NCBI GenBank assembly: GCA_027484725.1
Contig: JAIXSK010000021.1
Location: forward strand, 62,001 to 126,000
Direction: 5' to 3'
DNA from: Flavobacterium sp.
GTDB lineage: Bacteria > Bacteroidota > Bacteroidia > Flavobacteriales > Flavobacteriaceae
Length of the DNA: 64,000 bases
Shown here: positions 25,971-35,198 of the stretch, piece by piece
Numbering within the stretch: the first letter of the stretch is position 1
Layout of the letters: every line of letters begins with the position of its first letter
Notes under the pieces: model-generated
What the model saw: the letters and a program-made list of their open reading frames with translations, nothing else
Database searches by the model: none
What the model was told of the DNA's origin: nothing
Position numbers and translations under genes: made by a program

Positions 25971-27614
25971 TTAATGCCTGATGATGATTTTTCGAGTATC
26001 GTGATAATCGCCTTGGGCAAAGTCGATAAAATACAAGCCATTACTCAGGTTTGCTGTGTTGAACTTTTTAATTCCGGTTTGTGCCGAGCTTTGTTCGATA
26101 TTTATTTTTTGTCCCAATGAGTTGTAGAATGTTATTTGATAATTTTCAATTTGATCAAATTCTACAGTCAATTCCTCTGAAGCGGGGTTGGGAAATATGG
26201 TGAGATTGAGTTTTGAAAAATCGGACTGTGCCAAAACAACCGGACTTACATTGAGTGTAAAGTTTAAATTGTTATAACCTGTGGTTGATTCCCACATATT
26301 ATTGTTGGCCAATCTGATGGCATACTCAGGACGAGCGGCTAGAGTAGGGGCGCTATCAGGCAAACTTAGATATAATTTATATGTTCCGCTGGTTAAATTA
26401 TTGGGTAATGTTAAATTTTCAGATATAGAGATTTCATTAGGTCCCAACCATAATCGCGGATCAACCGTCAAACCAACTGAATAGACTTGATTGGTTGCTG
26501 TATTTTTGAGTATCAGATAAACTTTTCTTTGATTGAACGGAGCGGCGTAACCTACATTTTTAAGTTTTAAAGTGATAGGTAGTACACTGCCTAAACTAAT
26601 TGCCTGAGGAAAGATGCCCGATATGAGTTGAAATCGGTAACCTAAATTCTTTTCAATTTCACTGAAACAATTCTGACTTACAAATTCATCGATTACATCT
26701 GTGTTGTAATCAGCATTTAAAAATGACCAATGAAATTTTTTCATTTCTGCAATTGCTGATGAACAATCAGTTCTGGGCGAATTGAGTAAACAAGTTTCAC
26801 CACCCATGGGGGTATATCGGGTATCAGCTTCTAAATAAGGCAATTCAACGGCAAGATTGTCATAGGTTCCGTAATCGTCTTCAGTAGCTAAAAAGCAATC
26901 GTTGTGATGTCCGATACGCACCAAGACAGACCCGCTGGTAACGTTGTAGCTCGCCACCGGAAAAGAGGCGTAAGCATTCATTTTAAAAGCCGGATAACGA
27001 ACTTGTACCGAACGATTTGAGGGTAAATTATTTAAAAGTGCATTCAAAACATCTCTTCTGTGTTGGATGTTCGTTGAGGTTAAATCAGTATGATTATAGC
27101 CATAACCACCAAATTCTGCTTGGCTGGTGGCATACCATTCTCCCCATGCTCCTATAAATCCGGCTTGAACAACTGCAATAACATCTGAATTTGCTTGAAG
27201 AACCGGTGCCAACTGCCCAATGTGGGTGAGTATCATTTGCTTGCTTGCATCTCTGGGTTCTAAACTGTCGTCATTTGAATAGACAAATCTAATGATACAC
27301 TTGAGCCCGGCATTTCTAATTTTATTAAAATCATTTTGCATATTGCTCAGGTAAGCATCAGAAATGGGAGAGTTAATAAAATCTCTCAGCCTGAATTCTC
27401 TGTGAATCAACGTGATGTTGTTTGAGGTTCTGAAAGTAGTTATAAATGCCTGATCTAAAGGGTTGTAGGTTCCGGTATGTGCAGATGAATATCTGTAGAA
27501 ACCTCTTTCAGGATTAGGAAACACAGCGTCGGAAGCTGTGTAATTAACGGTTGTTGTTTGTGCGTTTAATGCAAAGCAAAACAAAACGCTGAACGACCAA
27601 AGTGCTTTTTTCAT
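25971..27614 (-). CDS. Secreted DUF4874/DUF4832 protein with T9SS type A sorting domain (paralogue 1)
   Basis: 547 residues with a signal peptide (ALWSFSVLFCFALNAQ). The N-terminal DUF4874 part begins with VFPNPERGFYRYSSAH and includes GFIGAWGEWYAT, resembling a TIM-barrel glycosidase core. DUF4832 follows at ~250-450 (RIGHHNDCFLATEDDYGTYDN, PMGGETC), and the end is a type A T9SS domain (LTIFPNPASEELTVEF, DTRKIIIRH). It is exported and anchored or released by the type IX system. Activity is unknown; a polysaccharide-active role is inferred from the fold pattern and location beside the Pel-like operon. A close tandem paralogue is upstream. Confidence 0.88.
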   Translation of the reverse strand: MKKALWSFSVLFCFALNAQTTTVNYTASDAVFPNPERGFYRYSSAHTGTYNPLDQAFITTFRTSNNITLIHREFRLRDFINSPISDAYLSNMQNDFNKIRNAGLKCIIRFVYSNDDSLEPRDASKQMILTHIGQLAPVLQANSDVIAVVQAGFIGAWGEWYATSQAEFGGYGYNHTDLTSTNIQHRRDVLNALLNNLPSNRSVQVRYPAFKMNAYASFPVASYNVTSGSVLVRIGHHNDCFLATEDDYGTYDNLAVELPYLEADTRYTPMGGETCLLNSPRTDCSSAIAEMKKFHWSFLNADYNTDVIDEFVSQNCFSEIEKNLGYRFQLISGIFPQAISLGSVLPITLKLKNVGYAAPFNQRKVYLILKNTATNQVYSVGLTVDPRLWLGPNEISISENLTLPNNLTSGTYKLYLSLPDSAPTLAARPEYAIRLANNNMWESTTGYNNLNFTLNVSPVVLAQSDFSKLNLTIFPNPASEELTVEFDQIENYQITFYNSLGQKINIEQSSAQTGIKKFNTANLSNGLYFIDFAQGDYHDTRKIIIRH

Positions 27615-27974
27615 AATGTTTGCAGGTTTATTTTAATCACTTGTTTGGGAAAATGATTTAAAAATGCTCGTACAAACATATAATAAGTTTAAATACAAAA
27701 ATCATCGACAAAAGTAAAACTAGTTCACATTTTATCGATGAATTGCATTTTGATAGCTTTTTTGTAAGAAAAACTACTTAAAAAGATAAATTTTTAAAGG
27801 TTTTTAGTTAAATATTCGTTGATAAAAAGTTTTTAACATTCTGCTTTTGAGCTGTTTATAACTTGTTTCAAGAGGCAAAATTAGTTCGAAAAGACAATTT
27901 TCCTCAGCTTGTAAAGTAGTAGTAACGTTAGCATAGTAGTTAAGTTTATGGTTGAAAATAGATTAGGGGGCAGG
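27615..27974. promoter_or_regulatory. 360-bp upstream region of DUF4832 paralogue 1
   Basis: AT-rich region between the tandem paralogues. It holds the shared motif at 27734-27747 and a nearby CATCGACAAAA (27704-27714). No ORF or RNA gene is supported. Confidence 0.5.
27734..27747 (+). promoter_or_regulatory. Shared motif ATCGATGAAATRCA, DUF4832-1 copy
   Basis: ATCGATGAATTGCA, within TTTTATCGATGAATTGCA and followed by TTTTGATAG and then TTTTTTGTAAGAAA. The last element recurs (TTTGTAAGAAA) after the copy upstream of paralogue 2. Confidence 0.55.
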
Positions 27975-29612
27975 TTAGTGTTTGATGATGATTTTTCTGG
28001 TATCTCGAATACCATCTTTGATAAACTCAATAAAATATAATCCATCATTCATTGCGCTTACATCAACTGACAATTTATTTGAATCAATTGTTTGTTTTGT
28101 TTCAATGATTTGGCCTAATGAGTTATAAAAGTTCATATGATATTCTTCAACACCGTCAAATTCAACATTGATTAAATCATGTGCAGGTACTGGATAGATA
28201 GCCATGTCAATTTTGTCATGGGTGTCAATAGCCAGTGCGTTGGTGATGTTTAAGGTGTAGTTTAGATTATTGAAACCGGTTGTGCTTTCCCATGTGTTTT
28301 CATTGGCCAAACGAATAGAGTACTCAGGTCTTGTTGCCAATGTTGCATCGGCATCTGGAATGCTCAAATAGAGTTTATAGGCTCCGTTGATAATGCCGGC
28401 AGGAAGTGATAAATTCTCTGTAATGGTGATTTGATTTGGACCTAACCATTTTCTCGGATCGGTTGCCATAGGAATTGAATAAACTTGATTAGTTGTCTGA
28501 TTTTTAAGAATTAAATATACAGTTCTTTGATTATAAGGCGCTGCATATCCTTGATTGGTAATCTTTAATGTAATCGGAAGTGCGTTTCCAATAGATACCG
28601 ACTGCGGAAAGGTAGCACTGTTGAGTTCAAATCTATATCCTAATTTTTTTTGAATATCAGTAAAGCAATTGTTGGTTGTAAATCCATCAATAACCCCTGG
28701 GAAATAATCTACATTTAAAAAAGACCAGTGAAATTTTGCCATTTCATACATAGCGGTACTACAGTCTGTTCTTGGCGCATTGAGCTTACAAGTTTCTCCG
28801 CCCATAGGAACAAATTTTGTATCTTGTTCTAAATAAGGATATTGTTGGCTAACGTTTTCATAGGTTCCATAATCAGTAGCACTCGCTAAAAAGCAATCAT
28901 TGTGGTGACCAATTCTGGCCAAATTTGTTTGAGAAAAAGCTTGATTATCAGTTAACGCAGCCTGAGAGTATGACCCTTGTTTAAAAGCCGGATAACGCAC
29001 TTGAACCATTCGATTGGCAGGAAGTGCAGTCAGAATGGCATTTAAAATATCTTTTCTATGGTTGTTATTTCCGGTTGTCAAATCGGTTTGATTATAGCCC
29101 CAGCCTCCAAATTCAGGTTGGCTGGTGTAATACCATTCACCCCAAACACCAATAAAACCTGCTTGCATGACACTGATTACATCAGCATTGGCTTGAAGAA
29201 TAGGTCTGAGTTGTTGAATATGCGCCAAAATCTGTGCTTTTGTGGCATCTTTTTGAGGTGCTTCTTCATCTGAGGTATATGCAAAGCGGATAACACATTT
29301 TAGTCCGGCATTTCTAATTTTGTTAAAATCACTTTGGACATTTGCTAAAAAAGCATCAGATATTGGTGAATTTAAAAATTCCTCCATGTAGAAATATCTA
29401 AATATCAAGGTGATGTTGTTGTTAACACGATAATTAATAAGTGTATTCTGATTCAAGCTGTTATATGCTCCAGAATGTGTTGCAGTATATCTGTAAAAAC
29501 CTCTTTCAGGGTTTGAAAAAACTGCTGTTGAAGGTGTATAAGTTACAGTGTTTGTTTGGGCACTTCCACAAATCCATAGAAGCAATCCCATTAAGGAAAA
29601 AAACTTCTTCAT
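27975..29612 (-). CDS. Secreted DUF4874/DUF4832 protein with T9SS type A sorting domain (paralogue 2)
   Basis: 545 residues with the same layout as its neighbour: signal peptide (SLMGLLLWICGSAQ), DUF4874 (VFSNPERGFYRYTATH, GFIGVWGEWYYTSQPEFGGWGYNQTDL), DUF4832 (RIGHHNDCFLASATDYGTYEN, FVPMGGETCKLNAPRTDCS) and a C-terminal type A T9SS domain (MAIYPVPAHDLINVEF, DTRKIIIKH). Long identical stretches show a recent tandem duplication. Each gene has its own upstream region with the shared motif, so both are probably induced with the Pel-like operon. Catalytic residues are not established; conserved Glu in GEWY is a candidate. Confidence 0.88.
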   Translation of the reverse strand: MKKFFSLMGLLLWICGSAQTNTVTYTPSTAVFSNPERGFYRYTATHSGAYNSLNQNTLINYRVNNNITLIFRYFYMEEFLNSPISDAFLANVQSDFNKIRNAGLKCVIRFAYTSDEEAPQKDATKAQILAHIQQLRPILQANADVISVMQAGFIGVWGEWYYTSQPEFGGWGYNQTDLTTGNNNHRKDILNAILTALPANRMVQVRYPAFKQGSYSQAALTDNQAFSQTNLARIGHHNDCFLASATDYGTYENVSQQYPYLEQDTKFVPMGGETCKLNAPRTDCSTAMYEMAKFHWSFLNVDYFPGVIDGFTTNNCFTDIQKKLGYRFELNSATFPQSVSIGNALPITLKITNQGYAAPYNQRTVYLILKNQTTNQVYSIPMATDPRKWLGPNQITITENLSLPAGIINGAYKLYLSIPDADATLATRPEYSIRLANENTWESTTGFNNLNYTLNITNALAIDTHDKIDMAIYPVPAHDLINVEFDGVEEYHMNFYNSLGQIIETKQTIDSNKLSVDVSAMNDGLYFIEFIKDGIRDTRKIIIKH

Positions 29613-29981
29613 AATTTTAGTAGGTTAAGATTTATTTAGCTTTTGAGACATCTGGAATGTTGGGGTTCATCAGACGCAAAACAAATATATCGATTAAAGG
29701 TATATTTTATCGACGAACGGTTAAAATTTAACTTTTATATCGATGAAATACACTTTTTTTAGAAATTTGTAAGAAATATAAATCAATAATATCAAGGTTT
29801 AAAAAGCATTAAAGAACTATTTAATTATTACATTTTTAAATTATAATTTATATTATGTAAAATAAAATAAATCAAAAAGCCACCTATCAACAATATCCAA
29901 AAGATATTCACATTTACAAAAGCCTTACCTTTCAAACGGTTGATGTTTACTATTTTTGTGAGCACATCCATATCAAGCATT
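29613..29981. promoter_or_regulatory. 369-bp divergent region, DUF4832-2 / DUF294 gene
   Basis: AT-rich divergent intergenic region. It carries three ATCGA-type sites on the paralogue 2 side: ATATCGATTAAA (~29687), TTTTATCGACGAAC (29705-29718) and the shared motif at 29739-29752. The half nearer the DUF294 gene is A/T-rich, with nothing recognisable. Confidence 0.5.
29739..29752 (+). promoter_or_regulatory. Shared motif ATCGATGAAATRCA, DUF4832-2 copy
   Basis: ATCGATGAAATACA followed by CTTTTTTTAGAAATTTGTAAGAAA. It matches the minus-strand pel copy at 15815-15828 in 13 of 14 positions plus the trailing CTTTT. Confidence 0.6.
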
Positions 29982-31892
29982 ATGAACGTTATTGTAGATC
30001 GAATTGCAGACTTTCTGAAGAATTATCCACCGTTTAATTATTTGTCTGCAAACGAGTTAAAAATTGTAGCATCCAGTATTCGCGTCATTAATTTACAAAA
30101 AGACAAAACGCTTTTCAGAATTGATGATGCGCTACATGACAGTTTTTACACGGTTGCCTCAGGCATTATAAATCTTTCAGCAATAGCTGATGCTGAAGAA
30201 ACATTCTTGAATAAATGTGTGGCCGGTGACGTTTTTGGATTGCGTCCATTTTTTGCAAAAAACAACTACATGATGACCGCCAAAGCGCGTGAAGAATGTG
30301 TCATTTTTGCCATTCCAATTGCTGTATTTCGTCCATTTGTTGCTCAAAATGCAGATGTTTTGAACTTTTTATTAGAGAGTTTTGCTACAAACTCCAATAA
30401 CCCCGGCGATCAAAATAAAGGAAAATTATTATCAGATAATGTTGTTTTTCAAGGTCAACAGCCTGAAATTCAATATTTTCAATCTTTTTCATACAGTAAG
30501 ACACCGCTTAAAACCAATGCCGCTGCTCAAGTTAAAGATGTGGCGCAACTCATGACGGATAATTTAGTTAACAGCGTCATTGTATCAGAAAAGAACATGC
30601 CTATTGGTATTGTAACAGATACCGATTTAAGATCTAAAGTAGCCACCGGAAGATTTCCTCTAACTACAAGCATTGATAAAATAATGTCTGCACCGGTGAT
30701 AACTGTTCCTGAAAATGTATCATTGGCAGAGGCTCAGCTACTGATGCTTCAAGGCAATGTTACCCATCTTTGTGTCACCCAAGACGGATCTGATAAATCA
30801 GAAATAAAAGGTATTATTGCAGAACATGATCTTATTGTAGCCCAGGCAAGTAACCCCGGTGTTTTAATTAAAGAAATAAAAAGATCACAAGACGCTAAAG
30901 ACCTCAAACGAGTTAGAGCTAAGCTCACAGAAATGATTCAAACCTCACTCAACAAAAACATTCCTTTGTCTCATATCAACAACATTTCGGGTGAGATTAC
31001 CTTGGCCATTGTCAAACGGTCTGTTGAATTGTCAATTTTAGAATTGGGCTCTCCTCCGGCCCGTTTTGCTTGGCTTTCAACAGGGAGTCAGGGTCGTAAA
31101 GAACAACTCTTACTCACAGATCAAGATCATATTTTGGTTTTTGAAGATGTTGCGGCCGAGAAATACAGAGAGGTTAAAGATTATTTTCTCAAACTGGCCA
31201 AAAAAGTTGTCAGCACGCTTGAGAAAGTCGGTTATGCTTCATGTCCAAATGGGCACATGGCCAGTAATATGTTGTGGTGCAAATCATTGAGTGATTGGGT
31301 GAAACAATATGAAAACTGGATGAACACCCCGGGTGAAATCAGTAATGAAATCAGTAGTATTTTCTTTGACTATGAAATTGCTTACGGAGAACCTAAAATT
31401 GAAGAAGCCATTACCGATGTTATTTTTAACAACGTTCGCAAGAAAAAATTATTTTTTGATTATTTAGGAAACGATGCCCTGCGCAAACCGCCTGCCTTAA
31501 CCTTTTTTAAGAAATTCGCACTGGAAGAAGAAGGTCCGAACAAAGATAAATTCGATATCAAAACCCGAGCGCTGATGCCGCTCATTGATAGTGCTCGGCT
31601 TTTTACCATAAGTCTGCATATCAAAGGAATCAATAATACCTACTTGCGATTCAAGCAGTTGGCCATGATTGATTCTAAGCATGCTGAGATTTTTCTAAAT
31701 TGCGCTGAAGCTTTTCTCATACTTTCCAAAATTAGAGTTACTGAAGGCATGAAAAATGACGATTCTGGACAATACATCAATATTGAACAATTGTCTAAGG
31801 CAGATCGTGAATTGCTCAAAAATGCCTTAGCACCCATGCGCGACTTAGAAGATTTGATCAAAGATTCATTCCAACTCACACAATTTTCTTAA
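29982..31892 (+). CDS. cNMP-binding / CBS / DUF294 nucleotidyltransferase-like protein
   Basis: Starting at ATG 29982 gives 636 residues; the upstream TTG start would add residues unlike the family. Domain order: cyclic-nucleotide-binding domain (1-130, NYPPFNYLSANELKIVASSIR, GDVFGLRPFF), CBS pair (~155-285, LMTDNLVNSVIVSEKNMPIGIVTDTDL, KIMSAPVITVPENVSLAEA), DUF294 nucleotidyltransferase (GSQGRKEQLLLTDQDHILVFED) and DUF294 C-terminal helices. Homologues are commonly next to acetate-uptake and acs genes, as here. The next gene (exonuclease-like) starts 2 nt downstream. It probably modifies or senses a regulator of carboxylate metabolism; target unknown. Confidence 0.9.
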   Translation: MNVIVDRIADFLKNYPPFNYLSANELKIVASSIRVINLQKDKTLFRIDDALHDSFYTVASGIINLSAIADAEETFLNKCVAGDVFGLRPFFAKNNYMMTAKAREECVIFAIPIAVFRPFVAQNADVLNFLLESFATNSNNPGDQNKGKLLSDNVVFQGQQPEIQYFQSFSYSKTPLKTNAAAQVKDVAQLMTDNLVNSVIVSEKNMPIGIVTDTDLRSKVATGRFPLTTSIDKIMSAPVITVPENVSLAEAQLLMLQGNVTHLCVTQDGSDKSEIKGIIAEHDLIVAQASNPGVLIKEIKRSQDAKDLKRVRAKLTEMIQTSLNKNIPLSHINNISGEITLAIVKRSVELSILELGSPPARFAWLSTGSQGRKEQLLLTDQDHILVFEDVAAEKYREVKDYFLKLAKKVVSTLEKVGYASCPNGHMASNMLWCKSLSDWVKQYENWMNTPGEISNEISSIFFDYEIAYGEPKIEEAITDVIFNNVRKKKLFFDYLGNDALRKPPALTFFKKFALEEEGPNKDKFDIKTRALMPLIDSARLFTISLHIKGINNTYLRFKQLAMIDSKHAEIFLNCAEAFLILSKIRVTEGMKNDDSGQYINIEQLSKADRELLKNALAPMRDLEDLIKDSFQLTQFS

Positions 31893-31894
31893 AC

Positions 31895-32488
31895 ATGTTT
31901 GACTGGATAAAAAATATCAACAAAGAATATCCTGAATTTTGGAAACAGTATATCTCAAAATTCGAGAAAAAGTCTAGCAGATTTGTAGTTATTAGTTCAG
32001 AAACTACCGGACTCAATCCTACAAAAGATGTGATTTTGTCACTGGGCGGGATTGGCGTTGAACAAAACAGTATTATTGTTCAGGATCAGTTTGAAGTAAT
32101 CTTATTGCAATACAAGTTTTTGCACGACAATGAAATGTCTAATGAATTTATCATTGAAAGCCAGCAAGCCAAACTGCACGAACCCGAAGCTATGCAAGCT
32201 TTTATTGAATACATTGGCAATGCTGTTTTGGTTGGCCATCGAATTCATTTTGATGTCGATATGATCAATGAAGCCTTGTATAAAATGGGATGCAGCCGAC
32301 TCAAAAATGAAGCGCTTGATATTGAAATCATGCATCGAAAACTACACGATATTACTGATAAACCCTTTTCTGTAGACGATTTGTGTAAGATATATAAAAT
32401 TGAAAGACCAGAACGGTATTCTTCTGCTGAAGATGCATATACCTTGGCCCTACTATTTTTAAAACTCAAATCCCGTTTGGGAATTTAA
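31895..32488 (+). CDS. DnaQ-like 3'-5' exonuclease family protein, degenerate first motif
   Basis: 197 residues with a DEDDh-type RNase H fold. Exo I reads FVVISSETTGLNP, where the family norm is DxETTG, so the first metal-binding Asp is Ser (codon AGT) while the Glu is kept. Exo II is VGHRIHFDVDMINEAL (Asp present) and Exo III is RYSSAEDAYTLALLF; the usual H-x4-D reads S-x3-D region, so the general-base His is also not evident. It may have little or no nuclease activity. Co-transcribed with the DUF294 protein (2-nt gap), a pairing seen with acetate genes elsewhere. Confidence 0.8.
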   Translation: MFDWIKNINKEYPEFWKQYISKFEKKSSRFVVISSETTGLNPTKDVILSLGGIGVEQNSIIVQDQFEVILLQYKFLHDNEMSNEFIIESQQAKLHEPEAMQAFIEYIGNAVLVGHRIHFDVDMINEALYKMGCSRLKNEALDIEIMHRKLHDITDKPFSVDDLCKIYKIERPERYSSAEDAYTLALLFLKLKSRLGI

Positions 32489-32490
32489 TA

Positions 32491-32521
32491 AAAAAAGGCG
32501 GATACATCATCCGCCTTTTTT
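32491..32521. terminator. Bidirectional intrinsic terminator
   Basis: A 13-bp perfect stem AAAAAAGGCGGAT (32491-32503) with ATCCGCCTTTTTT (32509-32521) and a 5-nt loop, between the convergent exonuclease-like and acs genes. A and T runs on both sides suit both directions. Confidence 0.93.
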
Positions 32522-32530
32522 TATCTAAAA

Positions 32531-34438
32531 TTATATTCTGCCATTTTTGATTTCATCCACAATTTCCGGGTTCAACAAAGTTGTGGTGTCTCCAAAATTA
32601 CTGAAGTCGCCTTCGGCAATTTTTCGTAAAATTCTCCGCATAATTTTGCCTGATCGTGTTTTGGGCAAACCTGAGACAAACTGAATTTTATCAAGTTTAG
32701 CAATCGGGCCGATTTGATCAGAAATCAATTGATTGATCTCTTTGGCTACATTGTTTTTATCGCGGGTTTCTCCAATTTCTTTCAAGATGATATAACCGTA
32801 AAGTGCATTTCCTTTAATATCGTGCGGGAATCCCACAATAGCGCTTTCTGCTACTGCCGGATGCTCATTGATTGCATCTTCAATCGGAGCAGTTCCAAGG
32901 TTATGTCCTGAAACAATAATTACATCATCCACACGACCCGTAATTCTGTAGTAACCTACTTCATCGCGCAAAGCACCATCACCAGTAAAATATTTGCCCG
33001 GAAAAGTTGAGAAATAAGTTTCTTTATATCGCTGATGATCGCCCCAAATCGTGCGCGCTATTGATGGCCACGGAAACTTAATACACAAACTTCCGGTTAC
33101 TTGATTCCCTTCAATTTCATTGCGTTTTTCATCCATCAAAACCGGTTGAATGCCCGGTAATGGTAACGAAGCATAGGTTGGTTTGGTGGGTGTGACAAAT
33201 GCCAAAGGCGAAATCATGATGCTGCCCGTTTCAGTTTGCCACCAAGTATCAACCAATGGGCAGCGCTTCCCTCCTACGTGGTCATTGTACCAGTGCCAAG
33301 CTTCTTCATTGATGGGTTCTCCAACAGAACCAATAACTTTCAACGAACTCAGCGGAAAAGGTTGTACATATTCTAAGCTTTCTTTAGCCAAAGCGCGAAT
33401 GGCAGTTGGAGCGGTATAAAATTGCGTCACACCGTGTTTTTCTATCACTTGCCAAAATCTACTAAAATCCGGATAAGACGGAACACCTTCAAAAATAACT
33501 GTGGTTGCACCGTTTAACAGCGGTCCGTACAATATATATGAATGTCCGGTAATCCAACCGATATCAGCGGTACACCAGTGAATATCGTTTTCTTCATAGT
33601 TAAAAACATTCTTGAACGAATAGGCTGTTTGTACCATATAGCCTGCCGTGGTATGCACCATGCCTTTGGGTTTTCCGGTAGAGCCCGAGGTGTACAAAAT
33701 AAACAACGGATCTTCGGCATCCATAATCTCAGCCACATTGTTGTCAGAAGCAGCATCAACAAGCGGTTGCAACCACATATCGCGACCTTCTTTCATTTGA
33801 ATATTGATGTTGGTGCGTTTGGCCACCAAAACTTTCTCTACACTTGGGCATTTTTCTATAGCTTCATCTACAATCGATTTGAGTTCGATAGATTTATTTC
33901 CGCGGTAAGCTCCATCTGAAGTAATCACCATTTTACACTGACTGTCGTCAATTCTTGAAGCTACTGCCGAGGCTGAGAATCCGGCAAAAACCACCGAGTG
34001 AATTGCTCCAATGCGAGCACAAGCCAAAACTGCAATCGCGAGTTCCGGAATCATCGGCAAGTAAATACAAACGCGATCACCTTTTTGAATTCCTTGTTCT
34101 CTGAGTACATTGGCCATTTTACATACACGCTGATGCAATTCATTATAGGTAATGTGTTGTGCATCTTCGCTCGGATCGTTCGGCTCAAAAATAATCGCTG
34201 TTTTATTGCCTCGTTTGGATAAATGTCGGTCAATACAATTTTTGACCATATTGACTTTGGCACCCATAAACCATTTGATATCGGCTTCGGCCATGTTGAA
34301 TTCCATGACCTTTTCCCAGGTTTGGTACCAAGTAAAGTTTTCTTCGGCAATTTTGCCCCAAAATTTTCTGGGCTCTCGAATAGATTTATTGTAATGTTTA
34401 AAATATTGTTCGAGGTTTTTTATGTGATAATAACTCAT
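32531..34438 (-). CDS. acs: Acetyl-CoA synthetase
   Basis: 635 residues, the normal length of AMP-forming acetyl-CoA synthetase. It has MSYYHIKNLEQYFKHY at the N-terminus, the P-loop-like ILYTSGSTGKPKGMVHT, VDTWWQTETG, TGDGALRDEVGYYRITGRVDDVI and the C-terminal acetylatable lysine motif LPKTRSGKIMRRIL. It converts acetate, ATP and CoA to acetyl-CoA. In the same neighbourhood are PrpE, a symporter-kinase and a carboxylate transporter. It is separated from the ABC operon by about 90 bp and followed by a bidirectional terminator. Confidence 0.97.
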   Translation of the reverse strand: MSYYHIKNLEQYFKHYNKSIREPRKFWGKIAEENFTWYQTWEKVMEFNMAEADIKWFMGAKVNMVKNCIDRHLSKRGNKTAIIFEPNDPSEDAQHITYNELHQRVCKMANVLREQGIQKGDRVCIYLPMIPELAIAVLACARIGAIHSVVFAGFSASAVASRIDDSQCKMVITSDGAYRGNKSIELKSIVDEAIEKCPSVEKVLVAKRTNINIQMKEGRDMWLQPLVDAASDNNVAEIMDAEDPLFILYTSGSTGKPKGMVHTTAGYMVQTAYSFKNVFNYEENDIHWCTADIGWITGHSYILYGPLLNGATTVIFEGVPSYPDFSRFWQVIEKHGVTQFYTAPTAIRALAKESLEYVQPFPLSSLKVIGSVGEPINEEAWHWYNDHVGGKRCPLVDTWWQTETGSIMISPLAFVTPTKPTYASLPLPGIQPVLMDEKRNEIEGNQVTGSLCIKFPWPSIARTIWGDHQRYKETYFSTFPGKYFTGDGALRDEVGYYRITGRVDDVIIVSGHNLGTAPIEDAINEHPAVAESAIVGFPHDIKGNALYGYIILKEIGETRDKNNVAKEINQLISDQIGPIAKLDKIQFVSGLPKTRSGKIMRRILRKIAEGDFSNFGDTTTLLNPEIVDEIKNGRI

Positions 34439-34525
34439 AGTTGGTTTTTTTATATGAATAGCAAAGTAAAAGTAAGCAATATGCGCTTAGCTAAAACATT
34501 TTTCTTGCTAAGTTGGTATAGCTAT

Positions 34526-35197
34526 TTAACTGATGATACACCCGTCTTTCATTTCAATAATTCGGTCGCTTTTTCGGGCAAATTCATCGTCATGGGTAAC
34601 AGCAATAATGGTTTGGCCGTAGTTGTGCGTGAGCTCTTGAAAAATCTCAAAAACCACAGCGGTATTCTTGCTGTCTAAATTTCCGGTGGGTTCATCGCCC
34701 ATTATAATCAGCGGGTCATTAATGAGTGCTCGGGCTATGGCTACACGTTGTTGTTGTCCGCCTGAGAGCTTACTCGCGGGTTTGAGTGCCTGTTCTTTGA
34801 TGCCTAATATTTCCAGTTTTTGGTAGGCGCGCTCCTCAATTTCGGGTGTAGTATACTGCCCTAGTTTTAAAGCCGGAATCATCACATTTTGCAAACAAGT
34901 AAATTCAGGCAACAAGTAGTGAAACTGAAAAACAAAGCCAATCTTCTGGTTTCTGATTTCAGCCAGCTGATCAAGTGTTAAACCCGTTACGAGTTGGTTT
35001 TCGATAAGCAACGAGCCCGAATAATCAGTATCCATGGTCGAAAGTATATATAAAAGGGTTGATTTTCCGCTTCCGGATTTGCCTATCATAGACAGGAATT
35101 CGCCTTTTTTTACTTCAAATGAAATATGCTTTAATACTTCAAATTCAGTAGGTTGATGAAATATTTTGCCAATATTTTGTGTCTCAAGTATGTTCAT
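34526..35197 (-). CDS. ABC transporter ATP-binding protein (LolD/MacB type)
   Basis: 223 residues. Walker [14 protein letters not shown]-loop [13 protein letters not shown], signature [15 protein letters not shown], Walker [15 protein letters not shown] and the switch His (AVTHDDEF) are all intact. It energises the FtsX-type permease encoded 1 nt upstream. It is the last gene of a tetR-hlyD-permease-ATPase operon resembling the MacAB tripartite exporters. Confidence 0.95.
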   Translation of the reverse strand: MNILETQNIGKIFHQPTEFEVLKHISFEVKKGEFLSMIGKSGSGKSTLLYILSTMDTDYSGSLLIENQLVTGLTLDQLAEIRNQKIGFVFQFHYLLPEFTCLQNVMIPALKLGQYTTPEIEERAYQKLEILGIKEQALKPASKLSGGQQQRVAIARALINDPLIIMGDEPTGNLDSKNTAVVFEIFQELTHNYGQTIIAVTHDDEFARKSDRIIEMKDGCIIS

Positions 35198-35198
35198 T

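Noticed and set aside
34223..34678. 151-aa plus-strand reading frame
   Set aside because: Antisense to both acs and the ABC ATPase ends and spans their intergenic gap; shadow of two real genes.
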